A stretch of DNA of 45,949 bases from Bacillus sp. 7884-1 (lineage in GTDB: Bacteria; Bacillota; Bacilli; Bacillales; Cytobacillaceae). The position numbers were made by a program, and so were the translations under genes. Of the stretch, positions 16,094-25,453 are shown piece by piece. The notes under the pieces are model-generated. The model did not search any database and was not told the origin of the DNA. It worked only from the letters and a program-made list of their open reading frames with translations. The DNA is taken from positions 1 through 45,949 of the forward strand of contig NZ_NPDD01000078.1 in NCBI RefSeq assembly GCF_002272245.1, read 5' to 3'. How positions within the stretch are numbered: position 1 is the stretch's first letter; every line of letters starts with the position of its first letter.

Positions 16094-17599
16094 ATGATTG
16101 ATTTGCTGCTAATTCACGGTACTGTAATCACAATGGATGCCAGCAGGCGGATTCTTCAAGATGGTGCTGTTGCTATTAATGATGGCAGACTATTAGATAT
16201 TGGATTAACAGAAATTCTAGCATTAAAATATGAGGCAAAAAAAGTGATTGATTGCACCCATCAGTGTATTTTACCAGGATTAATCGATGTTCACGGACAT
16301 GGCGGACACTCTATGTTCAAGACCATTGCAATGGATAATGACTTTTGGATGCAAATTATGACCAATACCTATAAACATTTTGTGACCGATGATTTTTGGT
16401 ATTACGAAGGAAAACTCTCTGCACTAGAACGATTAAAAGCCGGGATCACAACAGGTGTATCTGTTTTAGGGTCGATGCCGCGGTCTGATGACCCGATCTT
16501 CGCGATCAATCATGCAAGAGCATACGCAGAGGTTGGTGTAAGAGAGGTTGTTTGTACAGGCCCTTGTAATCCGCCATGGCCACACTTATTCAGCCGCTGG
16601 GTGGATGGTAAACGAATTACGAAAGAAGTAACGTACGAGGAAGTGCTGCAAGGTGCAGAAGCAGTTATTGAAGCATTGAATCATGCTAATGAAGACCGAA
16701 CACGTGCCTTTATAACTCCTTTTGTGATCGTTACCTCAGTTGAACCATCAGGCCCAACATCTCCAGGCAGGCTTTATGGGTTAACAGAGCATGACCTATA
16801 TCAAGCAAAGAGAATTCGTGAGATTGCTAGAAAGTATCAAACACGGATCCATTCTGATGCCTTTGGCGGGATGATTCATCTGGCAGTCAAGGATTGGGAA
16901 AACGCCTTGCTAGGACCAGATGTTCACCTTCAGCACTGCCGTGGAATTTCATTCGACGAGGCACGAATTTTAGCGGATACAGGTACGAATGTGAGTGCCT
17001 CCCCAGGCATAACTCAGGCTAATGCGAGAACTCCGGTACCTGAGTTAATTGAATTGGGTGCAACGGTGGCTATCTCTACCGATGGTACATCACCATGTAC
17101 AAGCTTTGATATGTTTCAAGCGATGAGAAAAACGCAGTTTGTGCACCAATCTGCCCTAAGAGATGAATTTTATTTGCCTCCTGGTAAACTATTAGAAATG
17201 GTAACAATTGATGCAGCCAAATGTATAGGCTGGGATGACGAACTTGGTTCTCTTGAAATTGGTAAAAAAGCCGATGTCATTACCGTGAACCTTAATCAGC
17301 CCCACTTAACTCCAGAATTTATGCATGTCCATCGCTTGGTATATCAAGCAGTTGCTAATGATGTCGACCATGTGATTGTCGATGGAAAGGTGATTATGGA
17401 AGGACGAAAAGTTCATACCGTTGATGAAAGAACAGTGTTGTATGAGGCAAATGAAGAGGCCCATTCAACAATCGAGCGGGCAGGACTTAGGAAGTATATG
17501 GAACCCTCCAAATATTTTTGGGGGCATGCACGAGGTTATGTTGATGAAAAGAGATATAACGAAGAAGATTATAGTATTACTAGACTGAAAGGAGAATAA
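16094..17599 (+). CDS. TRZ/ATZ-type amidohydrolase, complete metal site
   Basis: A 501-residue member of the amidohydrolase superfamily in the chlorohydrolase/aminohydrolase (TRZ/ATZ, SsnA, guanine-deaminase-like) branch. Metal ligands are visible: HGH at residues 67-69 after PGLID, His in RIHSDAFGG, His in LQHCRG and Asp in ISTDGTS. The extended loop HGHGGH is unusual. It would hydrolyse or deaminate a ring amide or amidine. AAGGAGG precedes the ATG. Only 3 bp separate it from the next amidohydrolase, which lacks the HxH ligands, so the two may form a complex. The substrate is unknown; the island context suggests a nitrogen heterocycle. Confidence 0.85.
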   Translation: MIDLLLIHGTVITMDASRRILQDGAVAINDGRLLDIGLTEILALKYEAKKVIDCTHQCILPGLIDVHGHGGHSMFKTIAMDNDFWMQIMTNTYKHFVTDDFWYYEGKLSALERLKAGITTGVSVLGSMPRSDDPIFAINHARAYAEVGVREVVCTGPCNPPWPHLFSRWVDGKRITKEVTYEEVLQGAEAVIEALNHANEDRTRAFITPFVIVTSVEPSGPTSPGRLYGLTEHDLYQAKRIREIARKYQTRIHSDAFGGMIHLAVKDWENALLGPDVHLQHCRGISFDEARILADTGTNVSASPGITQANARTPVPELIELGATVAISTDGTSPCTSFDMFQAMRKTQFVHQSALRDEFYLPPGKLLEMVTIDAAKCIGWDDELGSLEIGKKADVITVNLNQPHLTPEFMHVHRLVYQAVANDVDHVIVDGKVIMEGRKVHTVDERTVLYEANEEAHSTIERAGLRKYMEPSKYFWGHARGYVDEKRYNEEDYSITRLKGE

Positions 17600-17602
17600 T
17601 AA

Positions 17603-19072
17603 ATGGTAACAAAACTTAAGGGAAGATATGTGATTGGTTTTGATGGGGATGATCATGTAATTTTAGAAGATTCAGAGGTTGTATATGAAAACGATACAAT
17701 TATTTATGTAGGTAAAAGTTACTCTGGAAAAGTGGATGAAGTTATTGATGCTGGGAACGCAGTCATTAGTCCAGGATTTATCGATTTAAATGCACTGGGT
17801 GATATTGATCATGATATCCTGCATTTAGAAGCAACTAGCGACAAACAGAAAAATCTGCTCTGGTCAAAGAGTTATGTTGAAAATGGTCATCATGAAGTTA
17901 TGACAGCGGAGGAAGAAGCATTTAAATCCTTGTATGCCTATTCTCAGTTGATTCTTCATGGGGTGACTACTGCGATGCCGATTACATCTGTTTTTTATAA
18001 AAAATGGGCAGAGACATATGAGGAATTAGCCACAGCAGCCAATCATGCAAGCAGATTAGGACTAAGGATTTACTTAGGCCCAAGTTATCAATCTGGAATT
18101 AGAGTCGTGGAGCCAGATGGAACAATCAAACTTTATTGGGATGAAGATGCAGGGAGAGCAGGGCTTGAGCGTGCCGTTAAGTTTGTTGAAGAATTTGATG
18201 GTGCCTATGATGGGTTGGTTAAAGGCATGTTGGCACCTGAACGAATTGAGAGTCAAACAGAAGAAAGTCTGAAACTGACTAAATATTATAGTGAAAAGTT
18301 AAATGTTCCTATCAAACTTCATGCAGCACAAGGAAGCTTTGAATATCACACAATTTTAGAAAAATATGGGGTAACCCCAATTCGTTATTTGTATAATCTT
18401 GGCTTTTTAGGTCCAAAAACTGGAATTCCTCACGCCCATTTTATTGCTGGTTATAGTGAAGCGGAGTCCGGCGATGGCGATGATAGAGCGCTGCTAACTG
18501 AAACCAATACAACAGTTATCCATTGTCCTTTAATCATCGGAAGGCATAGTTCTGCTTTAGAATCATTTGCAAAATACAAAAGGGCAGGAATCAATTTAGC
18601 ACTAGGTACGGATACATTTCCACCAGATATGTTTCAAAATATCCGAACAGGCAGTATGCTATCCAGGCTGATTGAAAAAGAAGTAAAGGACTCATCCTAT
18701 GCTGATTTATTTAGAGCTGCAACAATTGGAGGAGCCAATTTTCTTGGAAGGGAGGACCTTGGCAGACTTACAGCAGGTGCAAAGGCAGATATCATAGCAA
18801 TAGATTTGGACGGCTTCCATATGGGAGTGATAGATGACCCGATTCGTACAATGATTGCAAGCGGGTCAGGAAGAGACGTGAAATTATCAATCATTAACGG
18901 CAGGGTAGTTATGAAGGATAGAGTCATTCCTAACCTAGATTTAGAAGAAATTAAATCCAAGGGTCAAAAGTATTTTAATAAGATGAAAAAAGGATATTTG
19001 GAAAGAGATTATCAACAGCTTCCCGAGAATGAACTGCTTCCTTCATCCTTTAAGATAGTGGATTTTATTTAA
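17603..19072 (+). CDS. Amidohydrolase-family protein lacking the HxH metal motif
   Basis: A 489-residue amidohydrolase-fold protein. The N-terminal beta-sandwich and barrel are recognisable, but where the family has PGxIDxHxH this protein reads PGFIDLNALG, with Asn63 and Leu65 in place of the histidines. Later ligands remain: His in KLHAAQGS, His in the HAHFI strand and Asp in ALGTDTFPP. It may use a mononuclear site with fewer ligands, have a different chemistry, or be a non-catalytic partner of the intact enzyme just upstream. The gene is intact with a good GGAGAA site, so this is a conserved change rather than decay. Confidence 0.8.
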   Translation: MVTKLKGRYVIGFDGDDHVILEDSEVVYENDTIIYVGKSYSGKVDEVIDAGNAVISPGFIDLNALGDIDHDILHLEATSDKQKNLLWSKSYVENGHHEVMTAEEEAFKSLYAYSQLILHGVTTAMPITSVFYKKWAETYEELATAANHASRLGLRIYLGPSYQSGIRVVEPDGTIKLYWDEDAGRAGLERAVKFVEEFDGAYDGLVKGMLAPERIESQTEESLKLTKYYSEKLNVPIKLHAAQGSFEYHTILEKYGVTPIRYLYNLGFLGPKTGIPHAHFIAGYSEAESGDGDDRALLTETNTTVIHCPLIIGRHSSALESFAKYKRAGINLALGTDTFPPDMFQNIRTGSMLSRLIEKEVKDSSYADLFRAATIGGANFLGREDLGRLTAGAKADIIAIDLDGFHMGVIDDPIRTMIASGSGRDVKLSIINGRVVMKDRVIPNLDLEEIKSKGQKYFNKMKKGYLERDYQQLPENELLPSSFKIVDFI

Positions 19073-19085
19073 TTTTTTTCAAGTA

Positions 19086-19148
19086 GTAAAGATATTGAAA
19101 AATAAAGTAAATATTTTAAAAACAAGTAGTCTGAATATTTCTTATAAT
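19086..19148 (+). promoter_or_regulatory. RR-type activated promoter 2 (binding protein 1)
   Basis: GTAAAGAT (19086-19093) and GTAAATAT (19107-19114) are 21 bp apart. The second starts exactly 36 bp before TATAAT (19143-19148). A TGAATATT block 11 bp ahead of the -10 is shared with promoter 3. Confidence 0.75.
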
Positions 19149-19188
19149 TAGACAAATGCATATAAAAATATTCAGGGGGTTTTGGTCC

Positions 19189-20748
19189 ATGAAATGGAGA
19201 TTAGGAAGATTTTTACTAGTTATGCTATTAGCATTCGTTATTACTGGATGTTCAACTAAAGAGGATGTCAGCACAGAGGATAATAACAGCGGTACCGCAA
19301 AAAAAGATGGCGGTACACTAGTCATTGCCCGCTTATCGGATGCTGAGAACTTAGATCATCATTTCATGTCAACGATTAACGCGGCAAGTGTGACCCACAG
19401 CAAAATATATGAGGGGCTTGTAGGGCGTGATAAAAATGCCGAAATTAAGCCTTTACTTGCAGAAGAATGGAAACAGCTGGATGATTTAACATGGGAATTT
19501 AAACTAAGACAAGATGTAAAGTTCCATGATGGAACAGCTTTTAATGCAGATGCCGTAAAAGCGACATTTAATCGTCTGTTGGATCCAAATGTTGGTTCAC
19601 CAAGAGCAGTTGTATTTAAAATGGTAAAAGAAGTGAAGGCAGTGGATGAATTTACAGTTCAATTTATTTTATCGGAGCCATTCTCACCATTACTTTCTAT
19701 TCTAGCAAGCCATGAAGGCGGTATTATCAGTCCAAAAGCGATTGAAAAGTTTGGTAAAGAAATTATTAATGAACCAAATGGTACGGGTCCCTTTGTTTTT
19801 GAATCCTGGACTCCTGGACAAGAAATTGTCTTTATTAAGAACAAGGAATACTGGGGAACAAAGGCTAATGTAGATAAAGTTGTATTCCAAGTAGTACCAG
19901 AAGAAACGACAAGAATCTCAATGCTCGAAACTGGGGAAGCCCATATTGCTGAGCCACTCTCAGTACCGATGATGTCTACTGTAGAAGCTTCGTCAAAAGT
20001 AGAGGTCTACCGAAGTGAAGGATTTGGAACGGAATATATTGGCTTTAACTTCCAAAAGGAACCATTTAATGATATCCGTGTACGTAAAGCCATTTCACAT
20101 GCTGTTGAAATGGATTCGATTATAAAGGGCGTATACAATAATGTTGGTAAAAAGGCGAATTCATTATTAGGATCAAAGGTTTTTGGTTACCACGCTGATA
20201 TGGAAGCATATGAATATAACCTTAATGAAGCAAAGAAATTGCTAGAAGAAGCCGGCTATCCTGATGGCTTTGAAACAACATTAAAAACAATGGATAGTAA
20301 AGAAAGAATCAATATGGCAGAGGTAATTCAGTCACAGTTAAAAGGAATCGGTGTGAAAGTAAATATACAAGTTTTAGAGTACGGTACGTTTGTTGAGCAA
20401 GCTAACAGCGGGGATTCTGAAATGTTTATTCTCAGCTGGAGAAACGCAACCGGCGATGCCGATTACAATCAATACAATCTTTTCCATACTAATTCTCAAG
20501 GAGCAGCTGGCAATACCTTCTTTTATAGTAATCAAGAGGTTGATCGTTTAATTGATGCTGCGCGCAAAGAAAAAGACCCAAATAAACGAATCGAACTGTA
20601 TGCGAAATCACAAGAATTAGAAATGGAAGATGCAATATATATTCCAGTTAGAGTAATTGAAAATCTAGCAGCTGTAGCAAAAAATGTGGATGGTTTTGGA
20701 ATTAGTCCCTCAGGTTATTTAGAAATCAATGATGTTTCAATTAAATAG
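19189..20748 (+). CDS. ABC solute-binding lipoprotein, family 5 (binding protein 1)
   Basis: A 519-residue extracellular lipoprotein. The signal sequence ends in the lipobox ITGC with Cys21 as lipid anchor, followed by the family-5 (DppA/OppA) body with VKFHDGTAFNADAVKATFNRLLDP and PNGTGPFVFESWTPGQE. It delivers a substrate to a Dpp-type permease; the only one in the window is 28326-32196. Very similar to binding protein 2, less so to 3. ATG at 19189 is preferred: GGGGG is 9 bp upstream and the predicted transcript starts near 19155, just before the alternative ATG at 19156. It forms an operon with the following amidohydrolase. Confidence 0.92.
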   Translation: MKWRLGRFLLVMLLAFVITGCSTKEDVSTEDNNSGTAKKDGGTLVIARLSDAENLDHHFMSTINAASVTHSKIYEGLVGRDKNAEIKPLLAEEWKQLDDLTWEFKLRQDVKFHDGTAFNADAVKATFNRLLDPNVGSPRAVVFKMVKEVKAVDEFTVQFILSEPFSPLLSILASHEGGIISPKAIEKFGKEIINEPNGTGPFVFESWTPGQEIVFIKNKEYWGTKANVDKVVFQVVPEETTRISMLETGEAHIAEPLSVPMMSTVEASSKVEVYRSEGFGTEYIGFNFQKEPFNDIRVRKAISHAVEMDSIIKGVYNNVGKKANSLLGSKVFGYHADMEAYEYNLNEAKKLLEEAGYPDGFETTLKTMDSKERINMAEVIQSQLKGIGVKVNIQVLEYGTFVEQANSGDSEMFILSWRNATGDADYNQYNLFHTNSQGAAGNTFFYSNQEVDRLIDAARKEKDPNKRIELYAKSQELEMEDAIYIPVRVIENLAAVAKNVDGFGISPSGYLEINDVSIK

Positions 20749-20752
20749 GTAA

Positions 20753-20798
20753 AAAGATAAGAGGGATATCCAAGTGGGATACGCCCTTTTATCTTGTA
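20753..20798 (+). terminator. Hairpin between binding protein 1 and amidohydrolase
   Basis: AAAGATAAGAGGG pairs with CCCTTTTATCTT with one G-T. It is placed inside the operon, where such structures often make the binding protein mRNA more abundant than the downstream part. Confidence 0.6.
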
Positions 20799-20823
20799 AA
20801 AGTAATAGAAAGGATGTTTTATT

Positions 20824-22047
20824 ATGAGCCGTACCTATTGGTTAACAAATGCCCGCCTAGAAACGGGTTATATAAAAGAAAATGATAGAGTAACAGGAAC
20901 AAAAACAGAGCTTTTTCACTTATTAATAGAGGATGGCAGGATAGAAAAAATTATCAAAGAAGCAGAGTCTGTCGGAAATGATTTACCTGTATTGGATGCA
21001 ACTGGTTTGCTGCTGCTTCCCTCATTTATTGAAAAGCATGTTCATCTAGATAAGACTTATATGGGGGAGAACTGGCGGGCTTGTATCCCCGCTTCAGGCG
21101 TTATTGAACGATGTGAAATTGAAAAAAATATTCTAGCTTCTATACCTTCCAGTACACAGCAACGCGCAGAAGCTTTGCTGGATGTTTTATTGTCCTATGG
21201 CTCAACCTATGTAAGAACACATGTGGATATCTATCCGGAAGCAGGATTGCACAATTTAGAAGGTGTGGGGCTGGCACTTGAAACATATTCTAATAGGTTA
21301 AGTTCAGAAATAGTTGCCTTTGCCCAGCATGGCCTGCTGCGTTCTGGTACTGTAAAATTGGTTAGAGAAGCATTGAGAAACGGAGCAGGGATTGTGGGGG
21401 CGGTTGACCCGGCAACGGTAGATAATAATATCGAAGCCTCATTAGTACAGTTACTGGACTTGGCTGTTGAAGGGAATGCTGATATTGACTTGCATTTACA
21501 TGACCCCGGTCATTTAGGAACTTTCACAATGAAACGACTTGCTTACTTAACCAAGCAAGCTGGCTGGGAAGGAAGAGTAGCAGTCAGTCATGCATTTGGA
21601 CTTGGGGATGTCTCAAAAGAAGAAGCAATCGAAATGGCAGGGATTTTAAGGGAAGCAGGTATCTCGATTGTCACCAGCCTTCCAATCGGGCGGAACATTC
21701 CACCGGTTAACCTTTTAACTGAATGTGGAGTTGAAGTTTCCGTAGGGAACGATAATATCTATGATTCTTGGTGGCCGACAGGTAATGGTGATGTACTGGA
21801 GAGAGCAGGACGTTTGCTTGAACGTTTCAGATGGACAGATGAAGTTTCACTTGGACAAACATTAAAGTATATTACAGGTGGAAAGACTCTATTAGACAAA
21901 GAGGGGAATCAGTTATGGCCAAAAGCAGGTGATGCTGCCAGTATGGTTCTAGTTGAAGCCAGCTGCACTGCTGAAGCGGTGGCAAGGCGGGCAAAACGTA
22001 AAACAGTTATCTACAAAGGTAATATAGTTTTCGAATCTCTACATTAA
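20824..22047 (+). CDS. Cytosine deaminase/AtzC-like amidohydrolase (paralogue 1)
   Basis: A 407-residue amidohydrolase of the CodA/AtzC branch, recognised by KHVHLDKTY (His72, His74 and the branch-specific HLDK). Further ligands are His in LHLHDPG, His in VSHAFGLG and Asp in GNDNIYDSWW. CodA has HxxE at the third position; here it is His-Asp (LHLHDPG), which should alter the proton-shuttling residue and the substrate. It hydrolyses or deaminates a cyclic amide in the cytosol. It is probably co-transcribed with binding protein 1 through a hairpin, tying import to breakdown. Two paralogues lie at 34136 and 35390. Confidence 0.83.
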   Translation: MSRTYWLTNARLETGYIKENDRVTGTKTELFHLLIEDGRIEKIIKEAESVGNDLPVLDATGLLLLPSFIEKHVHLDKTYMGENWRACIPASGVIERCEIEKNILASIPSSTQQRAEALLDVLLSYGSTYVRTHVDIYPEAGLHNLEGVGLALETYSNRLSSEIVAFAQHGLLRSGTVKLVREALRNGAGIVGAVDPATVDNNIEASLVQLLDLAVEGNADIDLHLHDPGHLGTFTMKRLAYLTKQAGWEGRVAVSHAFGLGDVSKEEAIEMAGILREAGISIVTSLPIGRNIPPVNLLTECGVEVSVGNDNIYDSWWPTGNGDVLERAGRLLERFRWTDEVSLGQTLKYITGGKTLLDKEGNQLWPKAGDAASMVLVEASCTAEAVARRAKRKTVIYKGNIVFESLH

Positions 22048-22077
22048 TTATCTTTTTAATTTAACAGGATTTTATAG

Positions 22078-22175
22078 ATTGGCTGTGTGAAAGCTAATTG
22101 TTGATTTTGGTCACTCTGTTGATTGGAGCGAAGCACCTGGAGCGGAAATCAACAGACAAGTTTAACACAGCCAAT
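22078..22175. repeat. Bacillus-type dispersed repeat, short derivative
   Basis: A 98-bp element bounded by an 11-bp inverted repeat (ATTGGCTGTGT at 22078-22088, complement at 22165-22175). Inside are GTTGATTGGAGCG and GGAGCGGAAATCAAC, hallmarks of a repeat common in Bacillaceae genomes, here apparently lacking the usual GC-rich centre. TTTATAGATT occurs on both sides (22071, 22190). The rest of 22048-22252 holds nothing else recognisable. A related end lies at 45880. Confidence 0.65.
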
Positions 22176-22252
22176 TCATTTAAAAGAAGTTTATAGATTA
22201 AGGGGATGAATTATATACATCCTCTTTTATTATTGAATTTTTATTATAAGAG

Positions 22253-22315
22253 GTAAAGATAACGAAAAATAACGTAAAGATATTCGAAGAGAATAATTTG
22301 AATATTCCTTATACT
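22253..22315 (+). promoter_or_regulatory. RR-type activated promoter 3 (binding protein 2)
   Basis: GTAAAGAT at 22253-22260 and again at 22274-22281 are 21 bp apart. The second begins exactly 36 bp before TATACT (22310-22315). TGAATATT at 22299 is again 11 bp ahead of the -10, as in promoter 2. Confidence 0.75.
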
Positions 22316-22357
22316 TAGATTAGTGAGAAAACTAAAGAAAAACGAGGGGGAGAGTCG

Positions 22358-23932
22358 ATGAAAGAAAAATTAACTATCGGAAAAAGGCTTATTCTAGTAC
22401 TGCTAATGGTAATGGTAATGATCATTACTGGTTGTTCTACAAATAAAAACGCCAGCTCCAATAAAAATGAAAAAGGGGATATTGCGAGGTCTGGTGGTAC
22501 TTTAGTAGTCGTCCGTTTATCAGACGCTGAGAATTTGGATCACCATTTTATGAATACAATCAATGCAGCAAGTATAACTCATGGAAAAGTTTATGAAGGA
22601 TTGGTAGGAAGGGGTAAAGATGCACAAATCCAGCCTCTATTGGCTAAGTCGTGGAAACAGATTGATAGTCATACTTGGGAATTTAAATTAAGAGATGATG
22701 TGAAATTCCATGATGGATCACCATTTAATGCAGACGCAGTCAAAACTAATTTTAATAGACTTTTAGATCCGAATGTAGGAGCACCGAGAGCAGGTGTTTT
22801 TAAAATGGTAAATGAAGTGAAAGTCATCGATGACTATACCGTTCAATTCATCTTAAGTGAGCCATTTTCACCATTACTCTCCATCCTAGCCAGTCATGAA
22901 GGCGGGATTATTAGTCCTAAATCAATTGAGAAGTCCGGTAACAACATGATTAATGAACCAAATGGAACGGGACCTTTTTCATTTGAATCATGGACTCCAG
23001 GTCAAGAAATTGTATTAGTTAGAAACGAGCAATATTTTGGTAATAAAGCGAAGGTAGAAAAAGTTGTTTTTAAAATTGTGCCTGAAGAAACAACAAGAAT
23101 TTCGATGATAGAAACAGGCGAAGCCCATATTGCTGAACCGCTTTCTGTAACGATGAAGGATACAGTAGAAGCTTCGTCAACAATAGGGGTCTATCGAAGC
23201 GAAGGTTTTGGAACAGAATATATCGGCTTTAACGTTGAAAAAGAACCATTTAATGATGTTCGTGTACGAAAAGCTATTTCGCACGCTGTTGAAATGGATA
23301 CGATTATCAAAGGAGTCTTTAATAATATTGGAAAGAAAGCGAATTCTTTATTAGGATCCCAAGTATTTGGGTTTCATGCTGGGTTGAAGGCATATGAATA
23401 TAATCTTAATGAAGCAAAAAAATTGCTGGCTGAAGCAGGCTATCCAAATGGTTTTGAAACAACATTGCTGACCATGGATGCCAAGGAAAGAATAAACCTC
23501 GCAGAGGTACTTCAATCACAATTGAAAGCGATCGGTGTTGCTGTAGAGATACAGGTAATGGAAAATGGGGCGTTCGTTGAGCAGCGAAACACGGGAGATT
23601 CACGAATGTTTATCAGCAGCTGGAGAAACGCAACTGGCGACGCTGATTATAACCAATATAATCTTTTTCATACTGCTTCAAAAGGATCAGCAGGTAATAC
23701 CTTTTTCTTCAGTAATAAAGAGGTTGATGGTTTAATAGATGCTGCCCGTAAAGAAGAAGATCAAGAAAAACGTATGGAGCTTTACGCGAAAGCACAGGAA
23801 ATAGAAATGGAAGAGGCAGTTTATATTCCTGTACGCGTTATAGAAAATTTAGCAGCCATATCAAAAAATGTGGATGGTTTTAGAATCAGTGCGGCTGGAT
23901 ATTTAGAACTTAATGATGTTGTAATTAAATAA
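22358..23932 (+). CDS. ABC solute-binding lipoprotein, family 5 (binding protein 2)
   Basis: A 524-residue family-5 binding protein with lipobox ITGC (Cys26). It is collinear with and very similar to binding protein 1; both share, for example, AHIAEPLS and the RNATGDADYNQYNLFH segment, which suggests a recent duplication and overlapping ligands. GAGGGGGAGAG precedes the ATG. It is transcribed alone from its own copy of the repeat promoter, with no permease beside it, so it likely shares the Dpp-type permease at 28326-32196. Ends at a strong convergent terminator. Confidence 0.92.
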   Translation: MKEKLTIGKRLILVLLMVMVMIITGCSTNKNASSNKNEKGDIARSGGTLVVVRLSDAENLDHHFMNTINAASITHGKVYEGLVGRGKDAQIQPLLAKSWKQIDSHTWEFKLRDDVKFHDGSPFNADAVKTNFNRLLDPNVGAPRAGVFKMVNEVKVIDDYTVQFILSEPFSPLLSILASHEGGIISPKSIEKSGNNMINEPNGTGPFSFESWTPGQEIVLVRNEQYFGNKAKVEKVVFKIVPEETTRISMIETGEAHIAEPLSVTMKDTVEASSTIGVYRSEGFGTEYIGFNVEKEPFNDVRVRKAISHAVEMDTIIKGVFNNIGKKANSLLGSQVFGFHAGLKAYEYNLNEAKKLLAEAGYPNGFETTLLTMDAKERINLAEVLQSQLKAIGVAVEIQVMENGAFVEQRNTGDSRMFISSWRNATGDADYNQYNLFHTASKGSAGNTFFFSNKEVDGLIDAARKEEDQEKRMELYAKAQEIEMEEAVYIPVRVIENLAAISKNVDGFRISAAGYLELNDVVIK

Positions 23933-23944
23933 CGAATAATCAAT

Positions 23945-23998
23945 AAGGCTGGTTCTGATGGTTGTTAGATGACAACCATTCGAATCAGCCTCTTTTTT
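23945..23998. terminator. Convergent terminator
   Basis: A long stem with two internal mismatches (AGGCTG...CAGCCT outer, ATGGTTGT...ACAACCAT inner) and T-runs, between binding protein 2 and the NCS1 permease gene. Confidence 0.88.
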
Positions 23999-25441
23999 CT
24001 ATTCTTTTACTGCCTTTAATTCAACTAGCTTACTAGCGTAAAATAAAACTAGATATAAAGGAATGGCTAGAAATATTCCCGTAAACCATGAAATACTCGT
24101 TAACGGAGCGAACAGGGGTACAAAATTTCCCGTTAAGCTTATTAAACCTGCAATGATTGTTGCAAGCATTGCGGGGAGATAAGTCCCTTGTGATATATGA
24201 TTGTCGTTAAAAGAATATAACTCATGTATATTAATTTCTTTTTTACAAATTAGGAAATAATGCGTCAGCATGACACCGATTACCGGACTTAACAGACCGC
24301 CAACAATATTTAAAAAGGTAAAAATACTTGTCGGGTTTTCCATCAGCTTCCAGGGCATAATAAGAATTCCGATGATGGCTGCAATTAAAGCTCCTGTCTT
24401 AAAATTTAATTTTTTTGGGAAAAGAGCAGTCAGTTGAAAACCAGCAGGGATGATATTTCCAACTATATTAACGGATAAACTTGATAAGCAAATCGTCGTC
24501 AATGAAAGGGCAATAGAAAATTTACTATCAAATCTTTCAACGACATCTAAGACATTCCAAATTGGGACTCCGAATGCAATCTCTGAGCCGACAATAATCG
24601 TAATGCTTGCCACAGCAAATAACAAGTAAGTGATAACCAAACCGGAAATTTGTCCGATTGTCTGTTCTTTACTAGAGCGTGAAAATCTCGTTACATCAGC
24701 TACACTTAAAATTTGTGCAACCCATGTTGCCATGATCGCAGACACACAAGTCATAAAAATGAATAAATTATTTCCCTCTGCTCCCTTTGCACTATAACTT
24801 AATATAGAAGCAATTCCTCCGGCAAGATTAATAGACCAGATGGCCATTCCCCCAAAAACAACAAAAACTAAAGGGGAAACAATCTTCGTTAATTTCCCTA
24901 ATCGTTCCATTCCTGCAAAAATAAATAAAACGTTTATCATCCAAAAAAGTAGGAAGGATAGGAGCCCTGGCAGGTTTAGACCCAAAAGGTTAAATTCTCC
25001 GCCCAAAGTTAAATAAGCAGGCAAAAATTCCCCTATTAAAATCGTGACTGCAAGACTGCCAGCGTAAGTCTGGAGACCAAACCACATGATCGCGGCGATA
25101 ACACCTCTTAGGACTCCGGGAAATAGTGCACCCTTCATCCCATAGCTGGAACGGAGCAAAATGGAGAAAGGGATTCCATACTTACTGCCAGCATGTCCAT
25201 TCAGAACCATCATCACAGCCAGTAAGAGGGAAGAGAACATAATGATAAAGAAAACCTGCCAAATAGATATACCAAGGGCAAAGAACCCTCCAATCGTTAC
25301 ATAGGATGGGACGTTATGAACGGATCCCATCCAAATTGAGAAAAAATGACTGACCTTCCACGTTCTAGCTTCAGATTTTGTAGGTAATAAATCTGGGCTA
25401 AGTCTGGATTTATCACCAAGCTGGGCATGATTTTGTCCCAA
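23999..25441 (-). CDS. NCS1 permease, allantoin/hydantoin type (PucI-like)
   Basis: A 480-residue, 12-helix NCS1 transporter that matches B. subtilis PucI through its length: RTWKVSHFFSIWMGSVHNVPSY near the N-terminus, NGHAGSKYGIPF, AIMWFGLQTYAGS, and PWKLMENPTS in the last third. PucI carries allantoin and Mhp1 carries hydantoins, so a five-membered cyclic ureide is the best guess for cargo. The start is TTG at 25441 with GGGGGAGG 5 bp upstream. It is last in a four-gene unit with a histidine kinase, response regulator and SSS-like protein, only 12 bp after the latter. Confidence 0.88.
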   Translation of the reverse strand: MGQNHAQLGDKSRLSPDLLPTKSEARTWKVSHFFSIWMGSVHNVPSYVTIGGFFALGISIWQVFFIIMFSSLLLAVMMVLNGHAGSKYGIPFSILLRSSYGMKGALFPGVLRGVIAAIMWFGLQTYAGSLAVTILIGEFLPAYLTLGGEFNLLGLNLPGLLSFLLFWMINVLFIFAGMERLGKLTKIVSPLVFVVFGGMAIWSINLAGGIASILSYSAKGAEGNNLFIFMTCVSAIMATWVAQILSVADVTRFSRSSKEQTIGQISGLVITYLLFAVASITIIVGSEIAFGVPIWNVLDVVERFDSKFSIALSLTTICLSSLSVNIVGNIIPAGFQLTALFPKKLNFKTGALIAAIIGILIMPWKLMENPTSIFTFLNIVGGLLSPVIGVMLTHYFLICKKEINIHELYSFNDNHISQGTYLPAMLATIIAGLISLTGNFVPLFAPLTSISWFTGIFLAIPLYLVLFYASKLVELKAVKE

Positions 25442-25453
25442 TAGTACCTCCCC

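Noticed and set aside
19086..19148. CRISPR-like or phage attachment repeats formed by GTAAATAT copies
   Set aside because: The units are only 8 bp, spaced 21 bp without full-length repeats, and always stand at a fixed distance from a -10 box, which fits regulator sites.
22078..22175. Insertion sequence or transposase remnant
   Set aside because: The element is under 100 bp with no coding potential; it fits a non-autonomous dispersed repeat.
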